A DNA stretch of 46,221 bases from Idiomarina aquatica (lineage in GTDB: Bacteria; Pseudomonadota; Gammaproteobacteria; Enterobacterales; Alteromonadaceae): assembly GCF_004362895.1 (NCBI RefSeq), contig NZ_SNXI01000019.1, positions 1 through 46,221 on the forward strand. The letters run 5' to 3'. The notes under the pieces were generated by a model. That model did no database searches. It was given only the letters and a program-made list of their open reading frames with translations, and had not been told where the DNA came from. Position 1 is the stretch's first letter; each line of letters opens with the position of its first letter. This document shows positions 28,179 to 37,328 of this stretch, in pieces. Made by a program: the position numbers and the translations under genes.

Positions 28179-28357
28179 GCAGCGTCGGTGGAGTCAGCGG
28201 TTAGGTCTAGTGATGTAGGCGGTGGATTGCTAAGCGGGGGTGTCTGCAGCCAGGGATGGCTGCAGACAAGCACCCAGGGATGGGTTTACGGCGTCCCTCG
28301 CTTAGTAACCACCGCTTGCATCGCTAAAGACCTAACCGCTGCCTTCAGCGACGCTGC
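28179..28357. repeat. Nested-hairpin intergenic repeat element
   Basis: The 228-bp gap between convergent rlmM and the isocitrate dehydrogenase gene folds almost end to end. Outer arms pair 28179-28186 with 28350-28357. A perfect 14-bp arm CAGCGGTTAGGTCT (28195-28208) pairs with 28328-28341, then 28212-28225 with 28309-28322 and 28230-28236 with 28299-28305. The tip holds two hairpins with the same AGGGAT loop: an 11-bp stem (28241-28251/28258-28268) and ACCC/GGGT (28272-28275/28282-28285). The GGGATGGGTTTACGGCGTCC core resembles dispersed palindromic intergenic repeats in marine gammaproteobacteria. It may also act as a bidirectional terminator. Confidence 0.8.
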
Positions 28358-28377
28358 TGTCCCCCGGGTTTCGAGCG

Positions 28378-29382
28378 CTATAGCCGCTCAATAACCGCGT
28401 CAGTAAAGTCGGTGGTACCGTGACTGCCACCCAGGTCGCGCGTGGTGCGGTCGCCGGATTCGATGACGTCAGCTAGTGCTTTGACAATTTTGTCGGCTTG
28501 CTCTGACATACCCAGGTATTCCAGCATTTGTACTGATGCCAGGATGACGGAGCTTGGGTTGGCCAGGTTTTTGCCGGCGATATCCGGGGCTGAACCGTGA
28601 ACGGCTTCGAAGATCGCACAGTCTTTGCCGATATTTGCTCCCGGAGCCATGCCTAAACCGCCAACTAAGCCTGCGCACAAGTCAGACACGATATCGCCGA
28701 ACAAGTTAGTGGTGACAATAACGTCGAAGTCTTCCGGGTTCATGACCAGACGCATGCAGGCGGCGTCGACGATCATTTCGGCTGATTCGATATCCGGATA
28801 TTCTTCGGCAATTTCGCGTGCGACTTTCAGGAATAGGCCGGAGGTTGATTTAAGAATATTAGCCTTGTGTACTGCGGTGACTTTTTTACGGCCTTCGCGT
28901 TGGGCTAGTTCGTAAGCAAAACGAACAATGCGCTCAGCACCCTGGCGGGTGATTTTACTCATTGCCTCGGCTTCTGAGCCGTCTTCTGATACTTTCTGCC
29001 CTAATCCTGAGTACATGCCCTCGGTATTTTCGCGAACGGTAATAATATCGATATTGTCGTAGCGCGCTTGCGTACCTTTAAAGGATTTGACCGGACGCAG
29101 GTTGGCATACAAACCAAACTGCTTGCGCAGGCTCACGTTAATCGAGGTAAAACCTTCAACCACTGGTGTTGTTAGGGGACCTTTAAGGGTAATGCCATTG
29201 CGTTTTATCGCGTCGAGGGTGTTTTGTGGCAATAGTTCACCGGTTTTTTCTAACGCGGTCAGGCCGGCGTCGACAAATTCGTAATCGAAGTCACAGCCGA
29301 CTTTGGTCAGAATTTTAATCGCTGAATCGACGATGTCCGGACCGATGCCGTCGCCGGGAATAACGGTAATTTTTGTACTCAT
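28378..29382 (-). CDS. Isocitrate dehydrogenase, NAD-type
   Basis: Oxidative decarboxylation of isocitrate in the TCA cycle. The 334 residues are much shorter than NADP-type Icd (about 415) and fit the homo-oligomeric isocitrate/isopropylmalate dehydrogenase class. PGDGIGPDIV opens the fold. SLRKQFGLYANLRPVKS and TVRENTEGMYSGLGQ form the substrate site, NLFGDIVSDL carries metal-binding aspartates, and HGSAPDIAGKN starts the NAD site. The STxFINVSLRKQ-like segment (TSINVSLRKQ) favours isocitrate over isopropylmalate. Homoisocitrate is possible but unlikely here. It has its own upstream gap (29383-29531). Confidence 0.9.
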   Translation of the reverse strand: MSTKITVIPGDGIGPDIVDSAIKILTKVGCDFDYEFVDAGLTALEKTGELLPQNTLDAIKRNGITLKGPLTTPVVEGFTSINVSLRKQFGLYANLRPVKSFKGTQARYDNIDIITVRENTEGMYSGLGQKVSEDGSEAEAMSKITRQGAERIVRFAYELAQREGRKKVTAVHKANILKSTSGLFLKVAREIAEEYPDIESAEMIVDAACMRLVMNPEDFDVIVTTNLFGDIVSDLCAGLVGGLGMAPGANIGKDCAIFEAVHGSAPDIAGKNLANPSSVILASVQMLEYLGMSEQADKIVKALADVIESGDRTTRDLGGSHGTTDFTDAVIERL

Positions 29383-29504
29383 AATGGTTCCTATATCCGT
29401 GTTACTGCATTACAACAGCGGGAGGTTTTTTTACGGCCTTTTTCTGCGGCAAAGTCTAGCACTGAAGGCTGTTGCAGACCAGTTAACTACTATCACTGAA
29501 ATTG

Positions 29505-29510
29505 ATTATA
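29505..29510 (-). promoter_or_regulatory. Candidate -10 element upstream of isocitrate dehydrogenase
   Basis: TATAAT on the minus strand, 122 bp ahead of the start codon, within the 149-bp gap after the 511-aa gene. No clear -35 is visible at 16-18 bp, so this is only a suggestion. Confidence 0.3.
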
Positions 29511-29531
29511 ACTATACTTTTGGTAAATAAG

Positions 29532-31067
29532 TTAACGAGACGCGGATAACTCGGTCAACGGGCAATAAGGCAAACTTTTAGCGGTGGCTTCCGCCAACGC
29601 GCGATCGACTGAGCTGCTATCCAGTTTTAGCCGCGTCATGGCATCCGAGAATTGTTGTTTGGTCTGGTTGCTAAAAGCGGCATTTGGATGGAATACCCGC
29701 AACACCAGTAGATTGCAGATTCCCATTAAGGCAACCAGCGGATGGTCACTGTTGCCATCTACCAACATATGTAATTGTTTTTCTAATTGCCAGCGGGCGA
29801 TGAGCTGACGCGCCAGACGCTGCTCGCCAACGGTGGTTTTAGTGTTATCGTTCAGACCAAGCCAACTGTGTTTAGTTAAACTATTTATTTGCTTTACGTC
29901 GGGCCAGTGTGATGCTCGCAATAGGCTGGGTTCACGAAATAAATCGGCGGCGGTGAGCAACGTCAGCAGTGGTGCCGGTGTTGGCAGCGGTGTTTTATTT
30001 GCGCGACTGAGTGCCGACAGAAGCTCAGTCAGTAAATTGAGCCGCTGCATTAATGACTGCTGCAGAGGTACCCGCTGTTGCATAAACTGCTGTTGCAGGG
30101 ATGCCGTTGCTAATACGACTGAGGCTTTGGTGCCGCCCAACCATAAGTACAAATGTTTAAGGTCCATGCGCCAGGGGTCATTAGCCTGAAGATTTTCCTG
30201 AGCTGCAGCCATCCGAATACTCTCTGCCAGCAGCGGGCGTTGCTGAATGTGCCGGATAACCGGCGCCAGAGCGCCGCTACCGCTAGTATAACGTTTTATC
30301 GCCGATAGCAGCGGTTTCGGGGCTTTAAAGCTAACACTCGGAAGGTTCTGGTTCAGGGCACGGATATAGTCGAGTTGTTTCAGTATGTCATTATTTGGGT
30401 TGATGTCTGCCAACTGCCAGTTTTGGCATTCATTCGCGGTGATGCGCGTTAGCTTTTGGCGTTGCGCATCAAAGGTAAGCCAGCCGTCTGCTTCAGTTGT
30501 AAGCAGATAGCGTTGCTGTCCACTGGTGGTATTTTCCAGCAGCGCGCCTGTAGCCATTGTCGGCGGGCTGTTTAATTGCCTGGCGAACAACCAATAGCGG
30601 AAGCGGTATGGGCCGGTTAACAGTTGGCTGATCCCTTCAACGTCAGCTTCCAGTCGGGCATCAGCCAGGCACAATACCCACTGACAAAAATAATAACTAT
30701 CGCTGGTACTGTTTACTTGCTGAGATTTAAATGCAGCGCACCATAGCGGCTGTTTTAAGCCAAGATCCTGCCATTTAGACAATGAGTCGTTTAGCGCGCG
30801 ACAAATCACAGCAGCTGCCAGCACCCGTCGGGAGTGGGTATGAAGCTGTAATTGAATGGCTAGTTTCATGGCATCGACGGCGGCAACTATTGCGCGGGCA
30901 CTGCTTTTATCTAGCTGATAATCGGGCAGGTGATACACCAATAGCTCTGGATAGCGATGGCGGCTATATTCGCTATCCAGTTGTTGTACCCATTGATAAA
31001 TCGTAGCCGGCGTTGCTGATTGGAACGCTGATACTGCGCTTTCAATCAGTGCCTGTGAACGACTCAT
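29532..31067 (-). CDS. Unrecognised 511-residue protein, possibly HDOD-like
   Basis: I do not recognise this protein. It has no signal peptide or membrane segment and is rich in Leu, Gln and Ala, so probably a cytoplasmic helical protein. The middle (about 270-345) has a pattern recalling HDOD domains: LLAESIRMAAAQENLQ, then an LKHLYLWLGG helix and a long helix with spaced Leu. The HD-type metal residues are not evident, so at best a degenerate relative. Its ATG overlaps the DUF3192 stop by 4 bp, making it the last gene of ppnN-DUF3192-this. The coding frame is uninterrupted throughout, which supports a real gene. Confidence 0.75.
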   Translation of the reverse strand: MSRSQALIESAVSAFQSATPATIYQWVQQLDSEYSRHRYPELLVYHLPDYQLDKSSARAIVAAVDAMKLAIQLQLHTHSRRVLAAAVICRALNDSLSKWQDLGLKQPLWCAAFKSQQVNSTSDSYYFCQWVLCLADARLEADVEGISQLLTGPYRFRYWLFARQLNSPPTMATGALLENTTSGQQRYLLTTEADGWLTFDAQRQKLTRITANECQNWQLADINPNNDILKQLDYIRALNQNLPSVSFKAPKPLLSAIKRYTSGSGALAPVIRHIQQRPLLAESIRMAAAQENLQANDPWRMDLKHLYLWLGGTKASVVLATASLQQQFMQQRVPLQQSLMQRLNLLTELLSALSRANKTPLPTPAPLLTLLTAADLFREPSLLRASHWPDVKQINSLTKHSWLGLNDNTKTTVGEQRLARQLIARWQLEKQLHMLVDGNSDHPLVALMGICNLLVLRVFHPNAAFSNQTKQQFSDAMTRLKLDSSSVDRALAEATAKSLPYCPLTELSASR

Positions 31068-31438
31068 TGCAGTTCCTGATAGTCCTGATAGGCGTCATTT
31101 CCCCAGCCTACTAATTCGTTATCACGGAATAGCAGTGGGGTGCATTCATCCTTGGTGGTAATGCCGTCTGAGGTAACGTGATGCGTGCGGTAAAACAAAA
31201 CCTGATGAGCACCGTTTGAGGTCTCTTTAGCTTCGTTAATATCCGGTGACCCCAGCATGCGAATAACATCGTCTTTACTCATACCAAACTCGAGTTGACC
31301 GATTTGCTTCGCATTGTAGGTTTCGCGCTCTTGCCACTTCATATCAGCGGGGTCAGCCTGGTAAAAAAACAGTACCAGGCCCACCACCGCAAGATAAGCG
31401 AAAATGCCGCCTGCAATGAGTAATACGATTTTACGCAT
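31064..31438 (-). CDS. DUF3192 membrane-anchored protein
   Basis: A 124-residue protein with one N-terminal membrane anchor (about 5-26) and a periplasmic SmpA/BamE-like fold. FGMSKDDVIRMLGSPD is the typical helix-turn of that fold. FYRTHHVTSDGITTKDECTPLLF and ELVGWG are the DUF3192 signature. Function is unknown. It is 15 bp after ppnN and overlaps the next gene by 4 bp. Confidence 0.88.
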   Translation of the reverse strand: MRKIVLLIAGGIFAYLAVVGLVLFFYQADPADMKWQERETYNAKQIGQLEFGMSKDDVIRMLGSPDINEAKETSNGAHQVLFYRTHHVTSDGITTKDECTPLLFRDNELVGWGNDAYQDYQELQ

Positions 31439-31453
31439 GTGATCAGGCCTTAG

Positions 31454-32809
31454 TTACTCGGTCACAACTTTATAACACGGGTGATAAACCGAGCCGGGTA
31501 ACTTCATTCGACCTTGCTCAACAAAGGCACGCAGTAATTCGTCCAGACGCTTCATCAGTGAGCGCTCGCCATTGATGGTAAACACACCGTGTTTACGGAT
31601 CTGGCGAATACCTTCGTCTTTAACATTACCCGCGACAATCGCTGAAAACGCGCGGCGCAAATCGGCAGCAAGACGTTCTTTGGGCTGGTCGGGGTGTAAA
31701 TTCAATGACGCAACGTTCTCATGTGTCGGTGCAAACGGACGCTGAAATTCTTCGTCAATTTTAAGCGTCCAGTTAAAGTAATAGGCATCGCCTGAGTCAC
31801 GACGATACTGCTTAACAGCAGCCATACCCGCGTGCATGTGCTGAGCGACTGCAGCAGGGTCGTCAATGATAATGCGGTACAGATCTTTGGCTTCGTCACC
31901 GATAGTGGCGCCAATAAACTCATCCAGTGCATCAAAGTAAGCACGTGATGATTCAGGACCGGTTAAAATGACCGGCAGGCTTTGGCGCTTGTTATCAGGA
32001 TGCATCAAAATACCCAACAGATAGAGCAGTTCTTCTGCGGTACCTGCGCCACCCGGGAAAATTACAATGCCGTGTGCTGAGCGCACAAAGGCTTCCAGAC
32101 GCTTTTCGATATCCGGCAAAATAACTAATTCGTTAACGATCGGGTTCGGTGGCTCGGCCGCGATGATGCCCGGCTCAGTCAGTCCCAAATAGCGACCATC
32201 GCTGATACGTTGTTTCGCATGCCCGATGGTGGCGCCTTTCATAGGGCCTTTCATGGCGCCGGGGCCACAACCAGTACAAATGTTCAGTCCACGCAAGCCC
32301 AGATGGTAACCCACTTGCTTGGTGTATTTGTATTCCACCTCGTTAATGGAATGACCACCCCAGCAAACAACCATGCTCGGTTCTTGCATCGGTTTGAGGG
32401 TGCGAGCGTTGCGCAGAATGTCAAACACCACGTGCGTTAAGGTCGCGCTGTCTGCGGCCTGTAGTTCTGCTTCTGAGTAGCGTTCACCAGTAAAGAGGAT
32501 ATCGCGCAATACCGATTCAAGTAATTCACGAATACCGGCAATAACTTCACCGTCAACAAACGCCTCTTCGGGGGGCTCAATCAGTTCAAGTTTAATGCCC
32601 CGTTCTTTACGGATGATATTAACCTGAAAATCTTTGTAGGCATCGTATATATCAGCACTGCTGTCGGTATGGCTGCCGGCGTTCAATACCGCCAGGCAAC
32701 AATTACGGAATAACTTATATAATTGACTATTAGAAGATTCTTTTAATCGTTCGATTTCGAGTTGTGATAGCAGGGACATGCTGCCCTGCGGAGAAATGCT
32801 TGCTCTCAT
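31454..32809 (-). CDS. ppnN: Pyrimidine/purine nucleotide 5'-monophosphate nucleosidase (LOG family)
   Basis: Cleaves nucleoside monophosphates to base and ribose 5-phosphate; the E. coli enzyme is stimulated by (p)ppGpp. The 451 residues align from the first codons with E. coli YgdH ([18 protein letters not shown]). The LOG motif is [18 protein letters not shown], with [21 protein letters not shown] before it and the C-terminal extension ending in [13 protein letters not shown]. Head of a three-gene unit with DUF3192 and the 511-aa protein. Confidence 0.96.
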   Translation of the reverse strand: MRASISPQGSMSLLSQLEIERLKESSNSQLYKLFRNCCLAVLNAGSHTDSSADIYDAYKDFQVNIIRKERGIKLELIEPPEEAFVDGEVIAGIRELLESVLRDILFTGERYSEAELQAADSATLTHVVFDILRNARTLKPMQEPSMVVCWGGHSINEVEYKYTKQVGYHLGLRGLNICTGCGPGAMKGPMKGATIGHAKQRISDGRYLGLTEPGIIAAEPPNPIVNELVILPDIEKRLEAFVRSAHGIVIFPGGAGTAEELLYLLGILMHPDNKRQSLPVILTGPESSRAYFDALDEFIGATIGDEAKDLYRIIIDDPAAVAQHMHAGMAAVKQYRRDSGDAYYFNWTLKIDEEFQRPFAPTHENVASLNLHPDQPKERLAADLRRAFSAIVAGNVKDEGIRQIRKHGVFTINGERSLMKRLDELLRAFVEQGRMKLPGSVYHPCYKVVTE

Positions 32810-32859
32810 GCTTATGACTTACTCCTGTTTAACCAGGGCGCAGTCGCAACGTCTTTTAT

Positions 32860-34401
32860 TTACGCTGTTAGAATTTGATCCCGACCGCGCCGCTTGGCTT
32901 CATATAGTGCCTTATCGGCTGCTTCAAAAACAGTCACTACCGTGTCACTGCTTTGCAAAAATTGTGCAACGCCTATGGATACCGTGATGCGTATATCGTC
33001 GTTTTTAAATTTAAACGGGATATGACTAATTTTCTCACGGGCTGCTTCCAGTCGTTGTACTGCGTCCTTTAGTTGTGTCTGCGGGAAAATAATAACAAAC
33101 TCTTCGCCGCCATAACGACAGACAAAGTCAGATGATTTAACTGACTTGCGCAACATGCTGGCGAGCACCTGTAGTGTTTTATCGCCGGCTATGTGGCCAA
33201 AATTATCATTAATGCGTTTAAAGTGGTCAATATCCGCGACCGCGATACACAGGGGTTCTTTATAGCGCGTCCAGCGTTCAAATTCCACCTCCAATCGTTC
33301 TTCGAATGCTGCGCGGTTGGGGAGTTTTGTTAACGCATCTTGTAAACTTTTGAACTTTTGCTCGGCCAGCTGGCGTTTATATTGCTCAATTTGGCGCTCC
33401 AGATGTTTCATGCGTCCGGCGGCTTTTGCGTACTGCTGCTCAAAATTTCGGCGCTCATCCTGCTCCAGGCTGAACTTTTGCTGCAGCGCCTGATTAATGG
33501 AACGCATGTGTTCACTGACTTGTGTTTTTAATTCAGCCAGTTGTGTAGCCGACTGGACCGAGTCATTCAACTGCTTCATATTGGATTGCAGCTGTTGATT
33601 GAGTTCACCTGATTTAACGTCGAACTCGCCGCGCATCTCAAGCGTGTTTTGTAACGCCCCCTGAACCAGCCCCAGCGTTTGATTCAGCTCTAACAGAAAG
33701 CTTTGGGCCGATTGTCGTTCATCGTTAATGGTTTTAAAAATCTGTTTGATTAACTGCAGCGTGAGTTCAGTAAACTGTGCCGTGGTCAGCGGCTTGGCCA
33801 GTTGCACCTTAATTCGTTGGACTAATTGACCGGTTGCGCCATCAAATTCTACCTGCGCCAGTAATTCAAGCAGGGCTTTGGTGGGGGGCTTTTGTTCGTC
33901 GTCTGAGGCATAGCCGACAATTTCTGCGGCGGACTCTGTAAACAGGTTAAGTAACCCAAGCAAAATAGGAATGTAATGACTGACCGCTATACTCGGCGAG
34001 TCCATCTGCTCTTCCAGCTTGGCTAATTCCGTTCGTAATGACTTTGGAAGCTTTTGTTGGCGCAGATAATCTAAGGTTTCGTTTGCCTGCTGATTGGTTT
34101 GCTTGAGCTGGCGTTGAACCGTCACCGTATGGCGCTGAATGATTTGGTGTGCATCTTCTATAGCAGATTCTAACTCAGCCATACCGGCGTTGCGTTGTAG
34201 TAGCCCCCGCAATTTAACCAGTTTGTTGTCTAACTCGTGGTCCTGGCCTGAGCAGGCGTGTGTCAGCTTAACGATTAAGTCTGACAGCACCTGATAGTCA
34301 TGATTGTAGGTGTCTTCCAGTTGTTTTCGCGACTGCGCGTTTTGTTGCAGGCGCTTACTTAACTGATCGATTTTTTCTTCATTCGTATAGGAGTTATTCA
34401 A
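32860..34401 (-). CDS. Diguanylate cyclase with long N-terminal coiled coil
   Basis: Makes cyclic di-GMP. The 513 residues have no membrane segment. Residues 1-340 are a Gln/Leu/Glu-rich helical region with two coiled-coil stretches (about 5-140 and 240-345), as in the DGCcoil group. The GGDEF domain follows, with active-site GGEEF at 431-435. The inhibitory I-site is KSSD (422-425) instead of RxxD, so product feedback may be weak or lost. It is divergent from the M61 peptidase gene (154-bp gap before 34556) and 50 bp from ppnN on the same strand. Confidence 0.93.
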   Translation of the reverse strand: MNNSYTNEEKIDQLSKRLQQNAQSRKQLEDTYNHDYQVLSDLIVKLTHACSGQDHELDNKLVKLRGLLQRNAGMAELESAIEDAHQIIQRHTVTVQRQLKQTNQQANETLDYLRQQKLPKSLRTELAKLEEQMDSPSIAVSHYIPILLGLLNLFTESAAEIVGYASDDEQKPPTKALLELLAQVEFDGATGQLVQRIKVQLAKPLTTAQFTELTLQLIKQIFKTINDERQSAQSFLLELNQTLGLVQGALQNTLEMRGEFDVKSGELNQQLQSNMKQLNDSVQSATQLAELKTQVSEHMRSINQALQQKFSLEQDERRNFEQQYAKAAGRMKHLERQIEQYKRQLAEQKFKSLQDALTKLPNRAAFEERLEVEFERWTRYKEPLCIAVADIDHFKRINDNFGHIAGDKTLQVLASMLRKSVKSSDFVCRYGGEEFVIIFPQTQLKDAVQRLEAAREKISHIPFKFKNDDIRITVSIGVAQFLQSSDTVVTVFEAADKALYEAKRRGRDQILTA

Positions 34402-34615
34402 AGTCAGGCCTTACTTTTTTGACTGAGCAGTACAACAGATAACAATGCCTAGTATACGTTATTTGGCACAGTATAGGCCATGACTGAACGATGAAATGTC
34501 ACTAACCTATTGATTTAAGGCATTAGTCTTATCCAACGCCGACAGATTAAAATTTATGTTAGCCTTAAATTCACCTTGTCACAGCTATATAAAAAATACT
34601 AGAGGATCCATAACG

Positions 34616-36409
34616 GTGTTAAAACAAACGCTTATTGCCAGTGCCATTTTAACGGCATTGCCTGCTACTGCCGCTGACGTTGATTACTTTATCGACCTGA
34701 CAGAGCCTACCCATCACACCGGTGACGTTCGCATTAACTTCCCGGCTACCGACAAAGCTTACTTAGATGTCAAAATGCCAGCCTGGCGCACCGGCTATTA
34801 TCGGATTTTAAATTTAGCCAATGGTGTACGCGACTTTCGTGTGCAAACTGACGATGGCGACACGCTAAACTGGCATAAGGTTGACAAAAGTACCTGGCGG
34901 ATCGAACTGCCTGAATCGGCTCGTGACGATGAAATTGTGGTTGATTACCAAATTTATGCCGATTTGCTGGGCCGTCGCGCACGTCATATCGACGACTCAC
35001 ATGCGTATCTGGACGCATCGGCAGTATTTATGTATGCGGATGAGTATCGCCAGCAGCCGGTATCGGTCGAATTAGACGTACTCGATAACTGGCGTAGCGT
35101 CTCGGGCATGGACAGCACCGATGAACATCGTTTTGTTGCCGATAACTGGGATATCTTAGTGGATAGCCCCATCGAGACAGGGATTAACGACCTGTATAAA
35201 TTCGAAGTCGATGGTCGTGACTACGAACTGGTGATTTGGGGCGAAGGAAACCTTGATCACGAACAGACGGTGGAAGATTTAAAAGCATTGGTAACCACCG
35301 GCCCTGAAATTTGGGAGGGTTACCCCTACGAGCGCTATGTATTTATGGTGCACCTGACAACCGGAGCCGGCGGCGCCACCGAACATCGCAACTCAACCAT
35401 TATTCAGCGCCCGCGTTATCGCTACGGCGAGCGCGATGACTATCTGTCATTTATGTCGACCGCATCGCACGAATTTGTGCACACCTGGAACGTAAAAGCC
35501 TATCGCCCAAGTCCGTTGGTGCCGTATGACTACCAAAAAGAGAATTACACCGATCTGTTTTGGCTGGCAGAAGGCTCGACTAGCTATTTTCAGGATCATT
35601 TGTTGTTAGCGGCTGACATCATGGAACCGGACGAGTACTTTGAGCGTCTGGCAACCGATGTTGAACGCCATTACCGCAAGCCGGGCAACGAGGTGATGTC
35701 GGTTGCTGAGGCGTCTTTTGAAGCCTGGAGTGATCAGTACGGTGATCGCGCGCAGAACTTCTCGGTTAATATTTATTCGGAAGGCGCCATGGTTTCCTGG
35801 TTGCTTGATATGGCATTGATAGAAGCCACTGCCGGCGAAGTCAGCTACCGTGACGTACACAACGAGCTTTATCAGCGCTTCGACGCTGATGAGGTTGGCT
35901 TTACCGCCGACGACGTACTGCAAATTCTGAACGATTTGACCGGTAATTCATGGCAATCCTGGTGGCAAGAGAACATTGAGCAACCCATTGGCGATTTGCC
36001 TTTTGCCGATATGTTGCAAACAGTCGGGCTTGAACTGACATTTGCTTCGGCCGATGAGCAACAGGCATGGGTTGGCTGGAGCGGTAATGCTGCGGCTACG
36101 GGTATCGAGTTAACTCGTGTCGAGCGTAATAGCCCGGCCTGGGATGCAGGTTTTACCCCCGGCGATGTCATCGTTGCATATGACGGCTTCCGCGCCGCCG
36201 GTGGTCGTTTTGACGAAGCATTAGCAGAGTACGAAATCGGTAGCGAAGTTGAAGTTACCTATTTCCGCCGGGATGAATTACACACGGCTACGCTGGTGAT
36301 TGGTGAAGAACAACATACCGGCGCAAAAATCACGCCGGTAGCTGAACCATCTGCGAAGCAACAGGCGCGCTTTTTGCAATGGTTGGGCATTGCTCACCCT
36401 AACGCATAA
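34616..36409 (+). CDS. Secreted M61-family glycyl aminopeptidase with PDZ domain
   Basis: Exported zinc metallopeptidase. I chose the GTG at 34616 because AGAGGA (34601-34606) lies 9 bp before it and the protein then begins with a textbook signal peptide (LKQTLIASAILTALPATAA, cut after residue 20). An ATG 20 codons upstream would put hydrophilic residues in front. The resulting 597 residues contain HEFVHTWN (zinc ligands His285 and His289, catalytic Glu286), with the third ligand Glu319 in WLAEGSTSYF. A PDZ domain lies at about 490-570 (NSPAWDAGFTPGDVIVAYDG). Acidic composition suits a halophilic marine periplasm. Confidence 0.93.
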   Translation: MLKQTLIASAILTALPATAADVDYFIDLTEPTHHTGDVRINFPATDKAYLDVKMPAWRTGYYRILNLANGVRDFRVQTDDGDTLNWHKVDKSTWRIELPESARDDEIVVDYQIYADLLGRRARHIDDSHAYLDASAVFMYADEYRQQPVSVELDVLDNWRSVSGMDSTDEHRFVADNWDILVDSPIETGINDLYKFEVDGRDYELVIWGEGNLDHEQTVEDLKALVTTGPEIWEGYPYERYVFMVHLTTGAGGATEHRNSTIIQRPRYRYGERDDYLSFMSTASHEFVHTWNVKAYRPSPLVPYDYQKENYTDLFWLAEGSTSYFQDHLLLAADIMEPDEYFERLATDVERHYRKPGNEVMSVAEASFEAWSDQYGDRAQNFSVNIYSEGAMVSWLLDMALIEATAGEVSYRDVHNELYQRFDADEVGFTADDVLQILNDLTGNSWQSWWQENIEQPIGDLPFADMLQTVGLELTFASADEQQAWVGWSGNAAATGIELTRVERNSPAWDAGFTPGDVIVAYDGFRAAGGRFDEALAEYEIGSEVEVTYFRRDELHTATLVIGEEQHTGAKITPVAEPSAKQQARFLQWLGIAHPNA

Positions 36410-36439
36410 CGGGCTAGTGATTACCTGGTGATTACCTAG

Positions 36440-37270
36440 TTATTGACGCGCCAGTCGCCCGACGGCTGGCGCCTTTTCAAAGTTTGAACGGAATGGGTTA
36501 ATATCCAGTCCTCCCCGCCGCGTATAACGCGCATAAACGCTGAGCTTTTGAAAACCGAGTCGAGTTAAGTCCTGAAAAATACGCTCTACACATTGTTCGT
36601 GGAATTCATTGTGGCGCCGGAAGCTAATCAGATAGCGCAGCAAAGAGGCGGTATCTAACCCGGGGCCAACTCCATGTATGTAGACTGAACCCCAATCGGG
36701 CTGATTGGTGATGAGGCAGTTGGACTTGAGTAAATGGCTTTTAAAGTGTTGTTCAGTCGGGTCGTTACCCGTTATCTGTAGTAGTCCGGGATCGTAATTA
36801 TAAGCCGTAATGGTAATGTCTTGCTCATCGATCAGGTCACCGGGTAAATCATCGATAGTGGCGTGAGTAACGGCTGAAATGGGTTTTAACTCCACCTCCA
36901 CCGGGGCACCGGCACATTGACTTAAATCTTCCCGCATCAGTTTTTCAACCTGCTGCCAGTCAGCAAACCGCGATTCGTTAAAACTATTTAAATAAAGCTT
37001 GAACGATTTAGATTCGACCAGGTTCGGACTGTTAGCGGGAACTGTAAAATAGCCAACGGCAACTTGCGGCAACCCGTTGTTATTTAACCAGGACAACTCG
37101 TAGCCGGTCCAAAAATCATCGCCCACGAAGGGCAGGTTGTTGTCATTAATACCGATGGTTTGTCGATTAAGCGCGCGCGGCACGGCTCGCAACTGTGCCG
37201 CATCGTAGGCGCTCGGATAGTCGGTTGACTGACCTAAATTCAAGTGTTGTAACGGGTTATCGTTTGGCAT
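36440..37270 (-). CDS. queF: NADPH-dependent 7-cyano-7-deazaguanine reductase
   Basis: Reduces preQ0 to preQ1 in queuosine biosynthesis. The 276 residues are the long two-domain (type II, E. coli-like) form. The QueF motif ESKSFKLYLNSFN lies at about 86-98. The covalent-catalysis Cys185 is in SNCLITNQPDWGS, with the partner Asp192. Divergent from syd (58-bp gap), the same pairing as in many gammaproteobacteria. Confidence 0.96.
   Translation of the reverse strand: MPNDNPLQHLNLGQSTDYPSAYDAAQLRAVPRALNRQTIGINDNNLPFVGDDFWTGYELSWLNNNGLPQVAVGYFTVPANSPNLVESKSFKLYLNSFNESRFADWQQVEKLMREDLSQCAGAPVEVELKPISAVTHATIDDLPGDLIDEQDITITAYNYDPGLLQITGNDPTEQHFKSHLLKSNCLITNQPDWGSVYIHGVGPGLDTASLLRYLISFRRHNEFHEQCVERIFQDLTRLGFQKLSVYARYTRRGGLDINPFRSNFEKAPAVGRLARQ
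36448..36472 (+). terminator. Hairpin terminator for the M61 gene, inside the queF 3' end
   Basis: A 10-bp stem (36448-36457 with 36463-36472, one G-T pair) with loop CCCGA is followed by CTTTTC on the plus strand. It lies 39 bp beyond the M61 stop but overlaps the last codons of the convergent queF, so it must satisfy both coding and termination. The 30-bp gap before it is a tandem repeat of an 11-mer (36418-36428 and 36429-36439). Confidence 0.5.
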
Positions 37271-37328
37271 TTACTGACTCCACACATACAATGCGCGTAG
37301 TTTAAAGCTATTTATAGGTGAGTACCAG

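Noticed and set aside
28188-28394. A 68-residue plus-strand ORF over the nested palindrome
   Set aside because: It exists only because the inverted repeat happens to be open in that frame; no SD and no protein-like features.
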